Below are positions 36,394 to 44,786 of a stretch of DNA of 64,000 nucleotides, one piece after another. The stretch is from NCBI RefSeq assembly GCF_009683175.1, contig NZ_WKKW01000001.1, positions 909,653 through 973,652 of the forward strand. Direction: 5' to 3'. This stretch comes from Bifidobacterium asteroides. GTDB taxonomy: Bacteria; Actinomycetota; Actinomycetes; Actinomycetales; Bifidobacteriaceae. The position numbers were made by a program, and so were the translations under genes. Below the pieces are notes generated by a model. The model was not told where the DNA came from, made no database searches, and saw only the letters and a program-made list of their open reading frames with translations. How positions within the stretch are numbered: position 1 is the first letter of the stretch; each line of letters starts with the position of its first letter.

Positions 36394-36996
36394 CTAGTCA
36401 GCCGAATCATCGACCTGATCGGTCTCATCCGCGTCCAGCGGGGCATCATACCCGATTGGCTCCACCTCAACATCGTCAGGCAGGTCCTCGTCTTCGCTCT
36501 TGGCCTTCAGATAGACGGTGACGTAACGGTGGGGTTCCTCGCCGTGGGAGCGTGACTTCAACCCCTCCTCACGAACCATGTCATGGACAATCTTGCGCTC
36601 GAAAGAGTTCATAGGCTTCATATTGACGGGGTCGCCAGTCTCACGGACCTCGTCAATCACGTCCAGGGCCTGCTCACGAAGATGTTCGCGCTTACGCCGC
36701 AGGAAACCGTCCACATCCACGATCAGATGGGAGCGCTCCCCTATCTTCTGCTGCACGGCCAGCCGCGTCAGCTGTTGAAGAGCATCGACCACCTCGCCAT
36801 CCTTGCCGATCAGATGCTTGATATCCGTGTCGTCGTCAGCCACAATCTGCACGGTCGGACGGTGGTTGCGCACCCCCATCTCGATATCGCCCTCGTAATC
36901 GACGATGTCCAGCAACCCCTCCAGATAGTCGGCGGCGACATCCGCCTCCTCATTGAGTTGCTCGATGGTCTTTCCCTGGTCCAGAGACTGAGACAT
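36394..36996 (-). CDS. khpB: RNA-binding protein KhpB (Jag; KH and R3H domains)
   Basis: 200 residues. A KH-like part spans about 40-110 (VQIVADDDTDIKHLIGKDGEVVDALQQLTRLAV, including the I-G-K-D-G loop). The R3H motif region is ERKIVHDMVREEGLKSRSHGEEPHRYVTVYLK. The C-terminal 35 residues are very acidic. The usual N-terminal Jag domain is reduced, as in actinobacterial members. KhpB binds many RNAs, often with KhpA, and is linked to cell division and elongation. AAGGAG lies upstream of the ATG. Standard position between rsmG and yidC. Confidence 0.93.
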   Translation of the reverse strand: MSQSLDQGKTIEQLNEEADVAADYLEGLLDIVDYEGDIEMGVRNHRPTVQIVADDDTDIKHLIGKDGEVVDALQQLTRLAVQQKIGERSHLIVDVDGFLRRKREHLREQALDVIDEVRETGDPVNMKPMNSFERKIVHDMVREEGLKSRSHGEEPHRYVTVYLKAKSEDEDLPDDVEVEPIGYDAPLDADETDQVDDSAD

Positions 36997-37185
36997 CTAT
37001 GCTCTCCTTACACGCGTTTACATCCGATTCATAACCTCATGTCCACTGGATTCCTGGTCGGATCCCTGGTCACCAATCGAGTGTCCAGTATTGAGGATAC
37101 ACGGACGTGATGATTGCAGACTACTCCAGTATTCGTCCGACCGAAAGCTGGGCCACCGCGCCGGTCACCACTGTCCCTAGCCGCA

Positions 37186-38208
37186 TCAACGACCCCGACG
37201 CTTGCGGTGAGGCTGAGAACGCTGATGGGAGACGTTCTTATTGTTGCGGGCTTCCTCCTCCAGCCGCTTGGCCTCCATCAACTGCTCCTCCTCCAGAGAG
37301 GGCAGTCCCTGGCGCTTGCGGCGGGCATTCTCGCGGCGGTGATCCCGCTCCTCCTTGCTCTCTGCAGCCGGCGAGCCAGGAGTGGGCATATGGCGGACCT
37401 GGAAGAGGGTTCGGCCCAGATTCCAAAGGTTATTGGTCAGCCAGTAAATCAGCACAGCGAAGGGGAAGTAGATGCCCGAGAAGATGTACATGACCGGGAA
37501 GATGAAGGCCATCATCTGCTGCATCTTGTACTGCTGCCCCTGCATGGCCGACCTGGGCATGTTCCGCCGGACGTTGTGGAACTGCGAGTAGAACATGGCC
37601 AGGCACATGAGCACGATGAAGACCACAATGACTATGCGGCCCGCACCCTGGGCGGACATGAAGTTGTCAGAAATCCGCAGCCCGAAGAAGGTGGTCTCCT
37701 CGAATTCTCGCGCCACCTGTCGATTGAAGGCTCCCAGGGGTGCACGCTTGCCCCGGGCAATGAAGGGCACAGCCGAAAGCACGTAGAACATGGTCATGAA
37801 GACCGGGCCCTGGACCAGCGCGGGCAGACAGGATCCCATGGGGTTGGCGTGGTTGTCCTGATAGACCTTCATGGTCTCCCGGCTCATGGCCTCTCGGCTA
37901 GCCGGATCCTTCTTGTTACGGTACTTGTTCTGGATCTTCATCAGCTTGGGCTGCAGGGCCTGCATCTTTTGCATGGATCGCAACTGCTTGATGAAGAGCG
38001 GCAGGACGCACAGGTTGACGACCAGCACCAGCATCACTACCGAGAGCGCCCAGGCCACACCGGGACCCTTATGGAACCCGATTAGAGTCAGGAACTTGTG
38101 GCAGTAAGTCATGATGTAGGTCATGAGCCACTCGATCGGGTACAGGATCTTGTAGAAGAAGCCGTATATGCCCGTATCGAAAGTGAAAGTGTCGTTATTC
38201 TGGAACAT
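37186..38208 (-). CDS. yidC: Membrane protein insertase YidC
   Basis: It inserts membrane proteins alone or with SecYEG. 340 residues with an N-terminal helix, WALSVVMLVLVVNLCVLPLFIKQLRSMQKMQALQPKL (the conserved hydrophilic groove region with the functional Arg in the first core helix), NPMGSCLPALVQGPVFMTMFYVL, and a final helix FPFAVLIYWLTNNLWNLGRT. The basic tail (RRENARRKRQGLP and KRRGR) could contact ribosomes. This is the short gram-positive type without the large extracellular P1 domain. Separated from yidD by 2 bases. Confidence 0.95.
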   Translation of the reverse strand: MFQNNDTFTFDTGIYGFFYKILYPIEWLMTYIMTYCHKFLTLIGFHKGPGVAWALSVVMLVLVVNLCVLPLFIKQLRSMQKMQALQPKLMKIQNKYRNKKDPASREAMSRETMKVYQDNHANPMGSCLPALVQGPVFMTMFYVLSAVPFIARGKRAPLGAFNRQVAREFEETTFFGLRISDNFMSAQGAGRIVIVVFIVLMCLAMFYSQFHNVRRNMPRSAMQGQQYKMQQMMAFIFPVMYIFSGIYFPFAVLIYWLTNNLWNLGRTLFQVRHMPTPGSPAAESKEERDHRRENARRKRQGLPSLEEEQLMEAKRLEEEARNNKNVSHQRSQPHRKRRGR

Positions 38209-38210
38209 TG

Positions 38211-38522
38211 TCAGGCCGTCTCCTTGTCTGGGGCCATGGGGGTCAGCCGGGCCTCCTCATGGGCCTTGGACCACGAGAATCGATAGAAGATGGAAAATCT
38301 TTGGGGCACGTCATCGATTCCGCCGTTGTTGAAGGGCGTGCAACGCAATAGCCGAAGAACGGCCAGGATGGTTCCACGCAAGGCCCCGAACCGCCTCAGA
38401 GCGGTCAAAGCATACTGGGAACAGGTCGGATAGTAACGGCACCCCGGCGGCGAAAGGGGTGAGATGTGGCGCTGATACCAGCGGACTGCACCCTGCAGAG
38501 CCCGGGAGGCCAGGCCGCTCAT
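38211..38522 (-). CDS. yidD: Membrane protein insertion efficiency factor YidD
   Basis: 103 residues. The family signature is complete: [34 protein letters not shown], with the two conserved Cys, then GGIDDVP. ATG 38522 forms an ATGA overlap with the rnpA stop and has AAGGA 10 bases upstream; ATG 38531 is less likely. It associates with the inner membrane and helps YidC-dependent insertion. Confidence 0.95.
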   Translation of the reverse strand: MSGLASRALQGAVRWYQRHISPLSPPGCRYYPTCSQYALTALRRFGALRGTILAVLRLLRCTPFNNGGIDDVPQRFSIFYRFSWSKAHEEARLTPMAPDKETA

Positions 38523-39025
38523 GCCCTGCATCCTTCACTGGTTTCCAACCGTTGAACGGGTTGACGTTTGGACCCGGCGGCAAGCTGTAACCCTGACTGT
38601 CCCTGTGCATCGAGACCGCCGGCAGTCTTCCCGGTCTTGCGCATGAGGTCACGGAAGAGCCTGTCCACTTGCTCCTCCAACTGCTTGTAGGTGGCTGTGG
38701 CGGCGCTGGGTTTGGCGCGCATGACCAAATCACAGGAAGATGGCAGCAAGTCCTCCTTGAATCCGGCAAGTTGCCTGAATCTGCGCTTGACCTTGTTCCT
38801 GGTCACGGCCTTGCCCACATTTTTGGATACAGCGAGCCCCATGCGGCGTCTGCCTGCAGGCAGGATGTCATGCCGCCCTTCGCGCACAGCCGATGTCACC
38901 GGCAGCGGGGTCGCCGTCCGGTCAGATCCGGGTATCGAATAATGTATGACCAGATCCCTGCTGCTGACCCGATGGCGTCGCCTGAGCACCGCCGTGAACT
39001 CCCGGTGGCTCCTCAGCCGTTCCAC
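38519..39025 (-). CDS. rnpA: Ribonuclease P protein component
   Basis: The protein cofactor of RNase P in tRNA 5' maturation. It begins with [20 protein letters not shown], read from a GTG codon, and contains the basic RNR signature region [24 protein letters not shown]. 168 residues is longer than the usual 120; the last 45 ([18 protein letters not shown] and beyond) are not family-like and overlap yidD by 4 bases. No good ribosome site is seen before the GTG. Placed between rpmH and yidD as in nearly all bacteria. Confidence 0.94.
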   Translation of the reverse strand: MERLRSHREFTAVLRRRHRVSSRDLVIHYSIPGSDRTATPLPVTSAVREGRHDILPAGRRRMGLAVSKNVGKAVTRNKVKRRFRQLAGFKEDLLPSSCDLVMRAKPSAATATYKQLEEQVDRLFRDLMRKTGKTAGGLDAQGQSGLQLAAGSKRQPVQRLETSEGCRA

Positions 39026-39051
39026 CTTCTGAAAAGGGATTGGGATCCGAC

Positions 39052-39186
39052 TCAGGCAGAAAGGGTCCGACGGCCCTTGGCCCGGCGGCGGTTGATCAGG
39101 GCGCGACCGGAGCGGGTGCGCATGCGAGCGCGGAATCCGTGCTTCATGTGACGACGGCGATTGTTGGGCTGGAATGTCCTCTTCAT
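39052..39186 (-). CDS. rpmH: 50S ribosomal protein L34
   Basis: 44 codons reading [18 protein letters not shown], then the basic L34 body ending [11 protein letters not shown]. The protein is complete and identical in plan to other L34. GGGAG is 10 bases before the ATG. It is the first gene of the rpmH-rnpA-yidD-yidC-khpB block, diverging from dnaA. Confidence 0.97.
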   Translation of the reverse strand: MKRTFQPNNRRRHMKHGFRARMRTRSGRALINRRRAKGRRTLSA

Positions 39187-39517
39187 AATTCGTTGCTCCC
39201 GTGTGTAGACATACTCGAGTACGGCTCGTTATGAGTCAAGCTATATCACGGTACACATGAGCCGGGACGGAGTCAAACGAGCCCCCGCCATCCAGCTGGC
39301 GAGAACCGCTCCATACCCTGTGCAAACCCTGTCATAGAGGGAGAAAGAGCATCTTTACTTATCCACAAATTACATCACTGTTATTCACATTCGGCGCAGA
39401 TACAACACGCTATCCTGTGGATAACCGCGCAAAGTCGGTGTAACAATGGGCTACTGTCTACTTTGAGAGAAGCAGGAAGACCGGGAAATCCGTCGTCGAG
39501 AAGAGAGGAGCACACTG
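39187..39517. promoter_or_regulatory. rpmH-dnaA divergent regulatory region with DnaA boxes
   Basis: 331 bases holding the promoters of rpmH (minus) and dnaA (plus). DnaA boxes: TTATCCACA (39359-39367), TTATTCACA (39381-39389), TGTGGATAA (39416-39424). They probably mediate dnaA autoregulation and may form part of a bipartite origin. Confidence 0.7.
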
Positions 39518-41260
39518 ATGGCGCAGGATCCGCTGGATGCCGCTGCCCAGGCCAAGAGAATCTGGGATTCGGTCCTGCAGGTGCTCCGCTACAGCAGCTC
39601 ACTGACCTCCAGGGACAAGGGCTGGCTGGAGGACATCACCCCCGAGGCGGTTTTCGGCACCACCATCGTTCTTCGGGTCTCTTCCAAGGCCACCCAGGAG
39701 GCTGTGCAGGGACCGCTCAGCCAACCCCTCCTCAATGCACTGCAGCTGGTCACCAACCAGGAAATGTTCCCGGCCATCAAAATCGTCTACCCAGAACAGA
39801 TGGCCAAGCAGAAGGCTGCCGATCAGCAGAGCGACCAACGCGCATCCGCCATGACTGGCTCCACCCCGGGCAGCGGGGAGTTCCGTCAGGTTCCCGGTCC
39901 TGCTCAGGATCCCTATGGCGACTACCAGCGCCGGGTCGGTGCCGATCGATCACCCAGTTCAGAGGTCCGCTCAAACTGGCGGGCCGAGAATGCTGGAACT
40001 TCCAAGTCCCCGATTGTTTCCGTCAATGACTTCCACGAAGGCACCTATGTGCCCATGACCCTGGATATGCAGGCCGAGCTGTCCGAGCCCTCCCCCGCTA
40101 TGGGGCCAAGGGCAGGCGCTGATGCCGACCAACAGAGTGAGACAGAGAGGACCGCATCCCGGCCCGCCTTCACCGTGCCTCGCTTCCCCATGAGCCAGAA
40201 CCGGGTGGAGCGCGACCCGCAGACCCATCTGAACAAGAACGCCACTTTCGATACTTTCGTCCCGGGTGACTCCAACCGCTTTGCGCGGACCGTGGCCCTG
40301 GCCGTGGCCGAAGGATCAGGCCAGGACTTCAATCCCTTGTGCATCTACGGCAGCTCGGGCCTGGGCAAGACCCATCTGCTCAACGCCATCGGCAACTATG
40401 CTCTGGTCAAGGATCCCTCGCTCAAGGTCCGATACGTCAACTCGGAGGAATTCACCAACGAATTCATCGATGCCCTGCAGAACTCCACCCAAGGGTCGGG
40501 CCAGATCGCGGAATTCAATCGCCGCTACCGGCAGGTGGATGTGCTCCTTATCGATGACATCCAGTTTCTGGGGGGCAAGGAAGCCACCCTGGACCAGTTC
40601 TTCCACACCTTTAATGCCCTGCATGATGCCAACAAGCGCATCGTCATTGCCTCGGACGTGGCCCCCAAGAATCTGAAGGGCTTCGAATCCCGACTGATCT
40701 CACGCTTCGATTCAGGTCTGACCGTGGATGTCAAGCCACCAGACCGGGAGACTCGGGTGGCCATCCTCAGAATGATGGCTTCCATGAACGGAGTCAGCAT
40801 TCCCAACGAGGTTCTGGATCTGATTGCGGAACGCTTCACCGAGAACATCCGAGAGCTTGAGGGGGCCCTGACCCGTGTCACCGCCGTGGCCAGCCTCAAC
40901 AATCAGCCGGTCACCACGGCCCTGGCCGAACAGACACTGCAGGACTTCTTCTCTACGGATGTGGAGATCAAGCCCACTGACATCATCTCCCAGGTGGCCA
41001 AGTACTTCCATCTGACCTTCGATGATATCGTCGGTCGCACACGCACCAAGAACATCGCCCTGGCCCGGCAGATCGCCATGTACCTGGCCCGGGAAATGAC
41101 CAGCATGTCCCTGGTGGACATCGGCGAGGTCTTCGGCGGCCGTGATCACACCACAGTCATGCACGCCTACACGCGTATCTCCAATGAGATGCAGGAGAAG
41201 CGGGAGATTTATAACTACGTCATGGAGCTGACCGTCCGTCTTAAGCAACCTCAGAATTGA
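39518..41260 (+). CDS. dnaA: Chromosomal replication initiator protein DnaA
   Basis: It binds DnaA boxes and melts oriC. 580 residues: N-terminal domain I (about 1-95, IWDSVLQVLRYSSSLTSRDKGWL), a long variable domain II, AAA+ domain III (Walker A in IYGSSGLGKTHLLNAIGNY, Walker B VDVLLIDDIQFLGGKE) and DNA-binding domain IV with the signature VGRTRTKNIALARQIAMYLAREM and GGRDHTTVMHAYTRI. Longer than E. coli DnaA because of domain II, as in other bifidobacteria-like proteins. GAGAGGAG precedes the ATG. Confidence 0.98.
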   Translation: MAQDPLDAAAQAKRIWDSVLQVLRYSSSLTSRDKGWLEDITPEAVFGTTIVLRVSSKATQEAVQGPLSQPLLNALQLVTNQEMFPAIKIVYPEQMAKQKAADQQSDQRASAMTGSTPGSGEFRQVPGPAQDPYGDYQRRVGADRSPSSEVRSNWRAENAGTSKSPIVSVNDFHEGTYVPMTLDMQAELSEPSPAMGPRAGADADQQSETERTASRPAFTVPRFPMSQNRVERDPQTHLNKNATFDTFVPGDSNRFARTVALAVAEGSGQDFNPLCIYGSSGLGKTHLLNAIGNYALVKDPSLKVRYVNSEEFTNEFIDALQNSTQGSGQIAEFNRRYRQVDVLLIDDIQFLGGKEATLDQFFHTFNALHDANKRIVIASDVAPKNLKGFESRLISRFDSGLTVDVKPPDRETRVAILRMMASMNGVSIPNEVLDLIAERFTENIRELEGALTRVTAVASLNNQPVTTALAEQTLQDFFSTDVEIKPTDIISQVAKYFHLTFDDIVGRTRTKNIALARQIAMYLAREMTSMSLVDIGEVFGGRDHTTVMHAYTRISNEMQEKREIYNYVMELTVRLKQPQN

Positions 41261-41674
41261 TACGACACGCAGATAGAGGTGTGAACCTACAGAAAAAGTT
41301 ATCCACTTACTTATCCTCGGATGTGGGCAAACCCTGGGAATAACCCACCGATTCTTCGGGGATAAGTGGTGAATTTGTAGCGAATAACCACCAGACTTTT
41401 GTGGATAACTCGGTGAAAATCCGCTCTTGTGGATAACTTGCCTTTTTAGTCACATCGATTTCACCACTTATCCACACCTCTTGAATGAAGTCTATCCACC
41501 GCATTGCAGGGATTTGAAAACTTATCCACACCATCCACCGGGCTTATTACGATGACTCTATGTATATTTATGCAATAATCGTCGTCATATTCAAGCACAT
41601 CTGCTCGCTCCAACCACATCACCCCACCTATTCGATAGAATGAGTCCAGTTCATTCATCGACAAGAAGGCTCCC
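41261..41674. other. oriC: DnaA-box cluster between dnaA and dnaN
   Basis: 414 non-coding bases rich in DnaA boxes. Plus orientation: TTATCCACT (41299-41307), TTATCCACA (41468-41476), CTATCCACC (41492-41500) and TTATCCACA (41522-41530). Minus orientation: TGTGGATAA (41400-41408 and 41428-41436). Weaker copies are also present, e.g. 41357-41365. An AT-rich stretch at about 41544-41595 could be the unwinding element, next to the last box. Gene order and box density make this the replication origin with high probability. Confidence 0.88.
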
Positions 41675-42799
41675 ATGAAAGTAGAAGTGAATTCATCCGC
41701 ACTCTCGGATGCAGTGGCCTGGACCACCCGCATCATTCCCTCCCGACCGGCTTCGCCGATTCTGGCGGGCATCAGGATGGAAGCCTCTGACGGAACTTTG
41801 AAGCTTTCTGCTTTCGATTACGAGGTTTCGGCAAGAAACCACATCGAGGCAGGGATCGATGAATCCGGAACGGCATTGGTGCTGGGCAAACTGCTGGCGG
41901 ATATCACCAAATCCCTGCCATCGGAGAAGACCTACCTGTCAACCGAAGGATCCAAGATGACCATAACCTCGGGCAAATCGACTTTTTCCCTGCAACTGAT
42001 GCCTGACAGTGAATATCCCGACCTCCCTGCCGTTCCCGAGTCCATGGGCCAGGTGGATGCTGAGACCTTTATCCAGTCCATCTCCCAGTCCATCGTCGCT
42101 GTTTCCAGGGAAGAGAGCCGTCCGGTCCTGACCAGCGTCAAGACCGAGATCACCGGGGACAAGGTGGTCATGACCGCCACCGACCGTTTCAGGTTGTCCC
42201 GTTCGAGCTTCACCTGGACTCCTCGCGACGCCGACTTTTCCACCTCCATGCTGATCCGTGGCTCTTTGTTACGGGACATCGCCCGTTCCCTTGACGAGCA
42301 CCAGAATGTGACCATGGATTACGAGGCCGACAACCCCACCATCATGGGCGTGGAAAACGCTGGCAAGATATCCACCACCCAGCTGATTGACGGGGAATTC
42401 CCGGCCGTGGATCGTCTCTTTTCGGACGAATACCCCATCCAGGCGGTCATCGCCCGGCAGGATCTGATTGATGCCATCAAGCGTGTGGCCCTGGTAGCCG
42501 AGCGCAACGCCCCTATCCGTATGGTCTTCTCCGGCAACGAGGTGACCCTGAGCGCAGGCACGGCCGACGAGGCACAGGCCCACGAGGTTCTGCAGGCGGA
42601 TCTGGACGGTGAGGACATCACGGTGGCCTTCAACCCCAGCTATCTGATCGACGGGTTGGGCGCCATCGCTGAGCCCTTTGTCCGCATCAAGATGACCTCG
42701 GCAGTCAAGGCTGTGGAGTTCAACGGTCAGCAGGAGCAGGATTCCGAGGAGTCCATGGACTACCGCTACCTGCTGGTGCCCATGCGTTTCAACAACTGA
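41675..42799 (+). CDS. dnaN: DNA polymerase III beta subunit (sliding clamp)
   Basis: The clamp that holds the replicative polymerase to DNA. 374 residues with three topologically similar domains: N-terminal MKVEVNSSALSDAVAWTTRII, SRPASPILAGIRMEA, middle VSREESRPVLTSVKTEI and TDRFRLSRSSF, and C-terminal ending YRYLLVPMRFNN with the conserved P-M-R. GAAGG lies upstream of the ATG. Follows oriC; transcription may come from within the origin. Confidence 0.97.
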   Translation: MKVEVNSSALSDAVAWTTRIIPSRPASPILAGIRMEASDGTLKLSAFDYEVSARNHIEAGIDESGTALVLGKLLADITKSLPSEKTYLSTEGSKMTITSGKSTFSLQLMPDSEYPDLPAVPESMGQVDAETFIQSISQSIVAVSREESRPVLTSVKTEITGDKVVMTATDRFRLSRSSFTWTPRDADFSTSMLIRGSLLRDIARSLDEHQNVTMDYEADNPTIMGVENAGKISTTQLIDGEFPAVDRLFSDEYPIQAVIARQDLIDAIKRVALVAERNAPIRMVFSGNEVTLSAGTADEAQAHEVLQADLDGEDITVAFNPSYLIDGLGAIAEPFVRIKMTSAVKAVEFNGQQEQDSEESMDYRYLLVPMRFNN

Positions 42800-42827
42800 C
42801 GCCGGGCAGGTTCGAGGAACAATCGCC

Positions 42828-44081
42828 GTGCACATCTCCCGTCTGGTTCTGGATCACTTCCGTTCCTGGGAGCACTGTGTCCTCGATCTGGAGCCCGGGG
42901 TGACCATTCTAGAGGGGCGCAATGGCCTGGGTAAGACCAACCTGGTCGAGGCCATCGAGGTCCTGTCCACGGGCGGCAGCCATAGGACCTCGTCCTCACT
43001 GCCCCTGGTAGAGCGTGGGCAGTCCAAGGCCACCATCAGGGCCAGGCTGGAGCAGGACGGGACCACCACCGACTATGAGCTGACCATTGCCGCCAAGGGA
43101 GCCAACCGGGGAAGAATCAACGGCGGGCCTTCCCTCTATCAGCGTGACCTGGTAGGCCGGGTGCCCAGCGTGACCTTCAGCCCCGAGGATCAGCTGATGG
43201 TCTCCGGAGAGCCGGCAGCCAGGCGGGCCGTGCTGGACCAGGCCGGCAGCCAGCTCGATGACGACTACTTCCAGGTCCGGCAGGATTTTCGCCATGTGGC
43301 CAGGCAGCGCGCCGCCCTACTTAAGCAGCTCTCCCAGGCGGGCCACGACATCTCCGGTGACGGGCGTGACGCCGCCCTGTCCGGCCTTGAGGTCTGGACC
43401 GGGCAGTTTATTCAAACCGGACTGGATCTGAGCCGACGACGAGCGGCTCTGGTAGAGGCCCTGGGCCAGCCCTTCAGTGATTTATATGGCCGGTTGGCAG
43501 GCCCTGATCAGGATGCTAGATTGACCTACCGGCCCTCCCTGGAGGAGATCGGACCTGACAGGCAGACCGGTCCCGAGGTCGCCGAGGCCGTCAGCCGCCA
43601 CTTTCAGCGGATATACCCGGGAGAAGTGGCCCGGGGCACCAATCTGATCGGTCCCCAGCGTGACGATCTGGCCTTCACCCTCAATGGCATGCCTGCCAGG
43701 GAGTTCGCCTCCAATGGTGAGATGTGGACCCTGGCCCTGGCTCTGAGGCTGGCTCTGCTGCAGGTGGTCAAGGATCGTCGCTGCCTGGAGCCCATCGTCA
43801 TTCTGGATGATGTCTTCGCCCAGTTGGATCGGGGCCGCAGGGATCAGATTCTGGACTTCGCCCGTCAGCAGGATCAGGTGCTGATCACCGTGGCCGCCGA
43901 CAGCGATATCCCATCCCTGCAGGGCGCCAGATTGGTGGATGTGTCCGGACTGAGGCCTGTGCAGCCATCTGATCCGGCTGCCCAGGATCCGGCCATAGCC
44001 AGTGCCATGCAGGACCTGCGTCGAACCAGAGGGACAGCGCATGACGACTCGGATGGGCCGGAGGGGAACGACCAGTCATGA
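42828..44081 (+). CDS. recF: DNA replication/repair protein RecF
   Basis: It loads RecA on gapped DNA. 417 residues starting from GTG 42828: N-terminal LVLDHFRSWEHCVLDLEPGVTIL, Walker A GRNGLGKTNLVEAI, signature-like region RGTNLIGPQRDDLAF, and Walker B IVILDDVFAQLD followed by RGRRDQI. C-terminal tail of about 45 residues (ARLVDVSGLRPV onwards) is variable. It overlaps the DUF721 gene by 4 bases. Confidence 0.96.
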   Translation: MHISRLVLDHFRSWEHCVLDLEPGVTILEGRNGLGKTNLVEAIEVLSTGGSHRTSSSLPLVERGQSKATIRARLEQDGTTTDYELTIAAKGANRGRINGGPSLYQRDLVGRVPSVTFSPEDQLMVSGEPAARRAVLDQAGSQLDDDYFQVRQDFRHVARQRAALLKQLSQAGHDISGDGRDAALSGLEVWTGQFIQTGLDLSRRRAALVEALGQPFSDLYGRLAGPDQDARLTYRPSLEEIGPDRQTGPEVAEAVSRHFQRIYPGEVARGTNLIGPQRDDLAFTLNGMPAREFASNGEMWTLALALRLALLQVVKDRRCLEPIVILDDVFAQLDRGRRDQILDFARQQDQVLITVAADSDIPSLQGARLVDVSGLRPVQPSDPAAQDPAIASAMQDLRRTRGTAHDDSDGPEGNDQS

Positions 44082-44575
44082 AGGCGCCCATTGTTGAGAC
44101 CCTGCACCTGGACCAGCGTCGACTGCCGGCCCTGGTCTTCGAGGGTTGCACCCGACGGGCAGCCACTCGTCGGCAGCGGGAGGACAACTCCCGCAAGGCC
44201 TGGTATGCATTCGGCAAGCCAGGCCGCGACCCAGCAAAGCTAGGGGGCGTGATGACCAGCCTTGCTGCCGGAAGCGGGTGGACCAGTCATCTCAAGGTGG
44301 CCCGGCTGCGCAACCAGTGGGACAGTGTGGTGGGACCCGGCATCGCCGCCCATTCGAGAGTGGTCTCCTACCAGGAGGGCGTACTGATTATCCAGGCGCA
44401 GACCACTGTCTGGGCCACCCAGCTGACCTACCTGGTCCCCCAGCTCAAGGCGACCATTGTCAAGCGACTGGGCATGCCGGTCAAGCAGATCCGGGTGACC
44501 GGCCCCCACAACTACAGCTTCCGCCGTTCACGGTTCGATCCGCCGGGCCGAGGCGTGCGTGACACCTATGGGTGA
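44078..44575 (+). CDS. DUF721 protein (DciA-like)
   Basis: 165 residues. The conserved C-terminal half reads VARLRNQWDSVVGPGIAAHSRVVSYQEGVLIIQAQTTVWATQLTYL, matching the DUF721/DciA KH-like domain; in other bacteria DciA proteins help replicative helicase operation. N-terminal 60 residues are basic and variable. ATGA overlap with recF and position before gyrB are the standard actinobacterial arrangement. Confidence 0.88.
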   Translation: MKAPIVETLHLDQRRLPALVFEGCTRRAATRRQREDNSRKAWYAFGKPGRDPAKLGGVMTSLAAGSGWTSHLKVARLRNQWDSVVGPGIAAHSRVVSYQEGVLIIQAQTTVWATQLTYLVPQLKATIVKRLGMPVKQIRVTGPHNYSFRRSRFDPPGRGVRDTYG

Positions 44576-44786
44576 ACCCATAATCTGCGAATACCGTCTT
44601 GCCAGCTTTCTGTAAGCCTAAAGTCCCCTAGCGCTGGTAATCTATAGGTTATAGGGTCAAACGCTTCCAAGGCCCCTTTATGGACGATTTGGAACCTGGT
44701 GACCATGACTCGATCCCCCGCTCGACCACGAACGGAAGCTGCTTTGTCGTCAGTGGCCGACGATGGGGGTGCAGAAAGGACTATCC

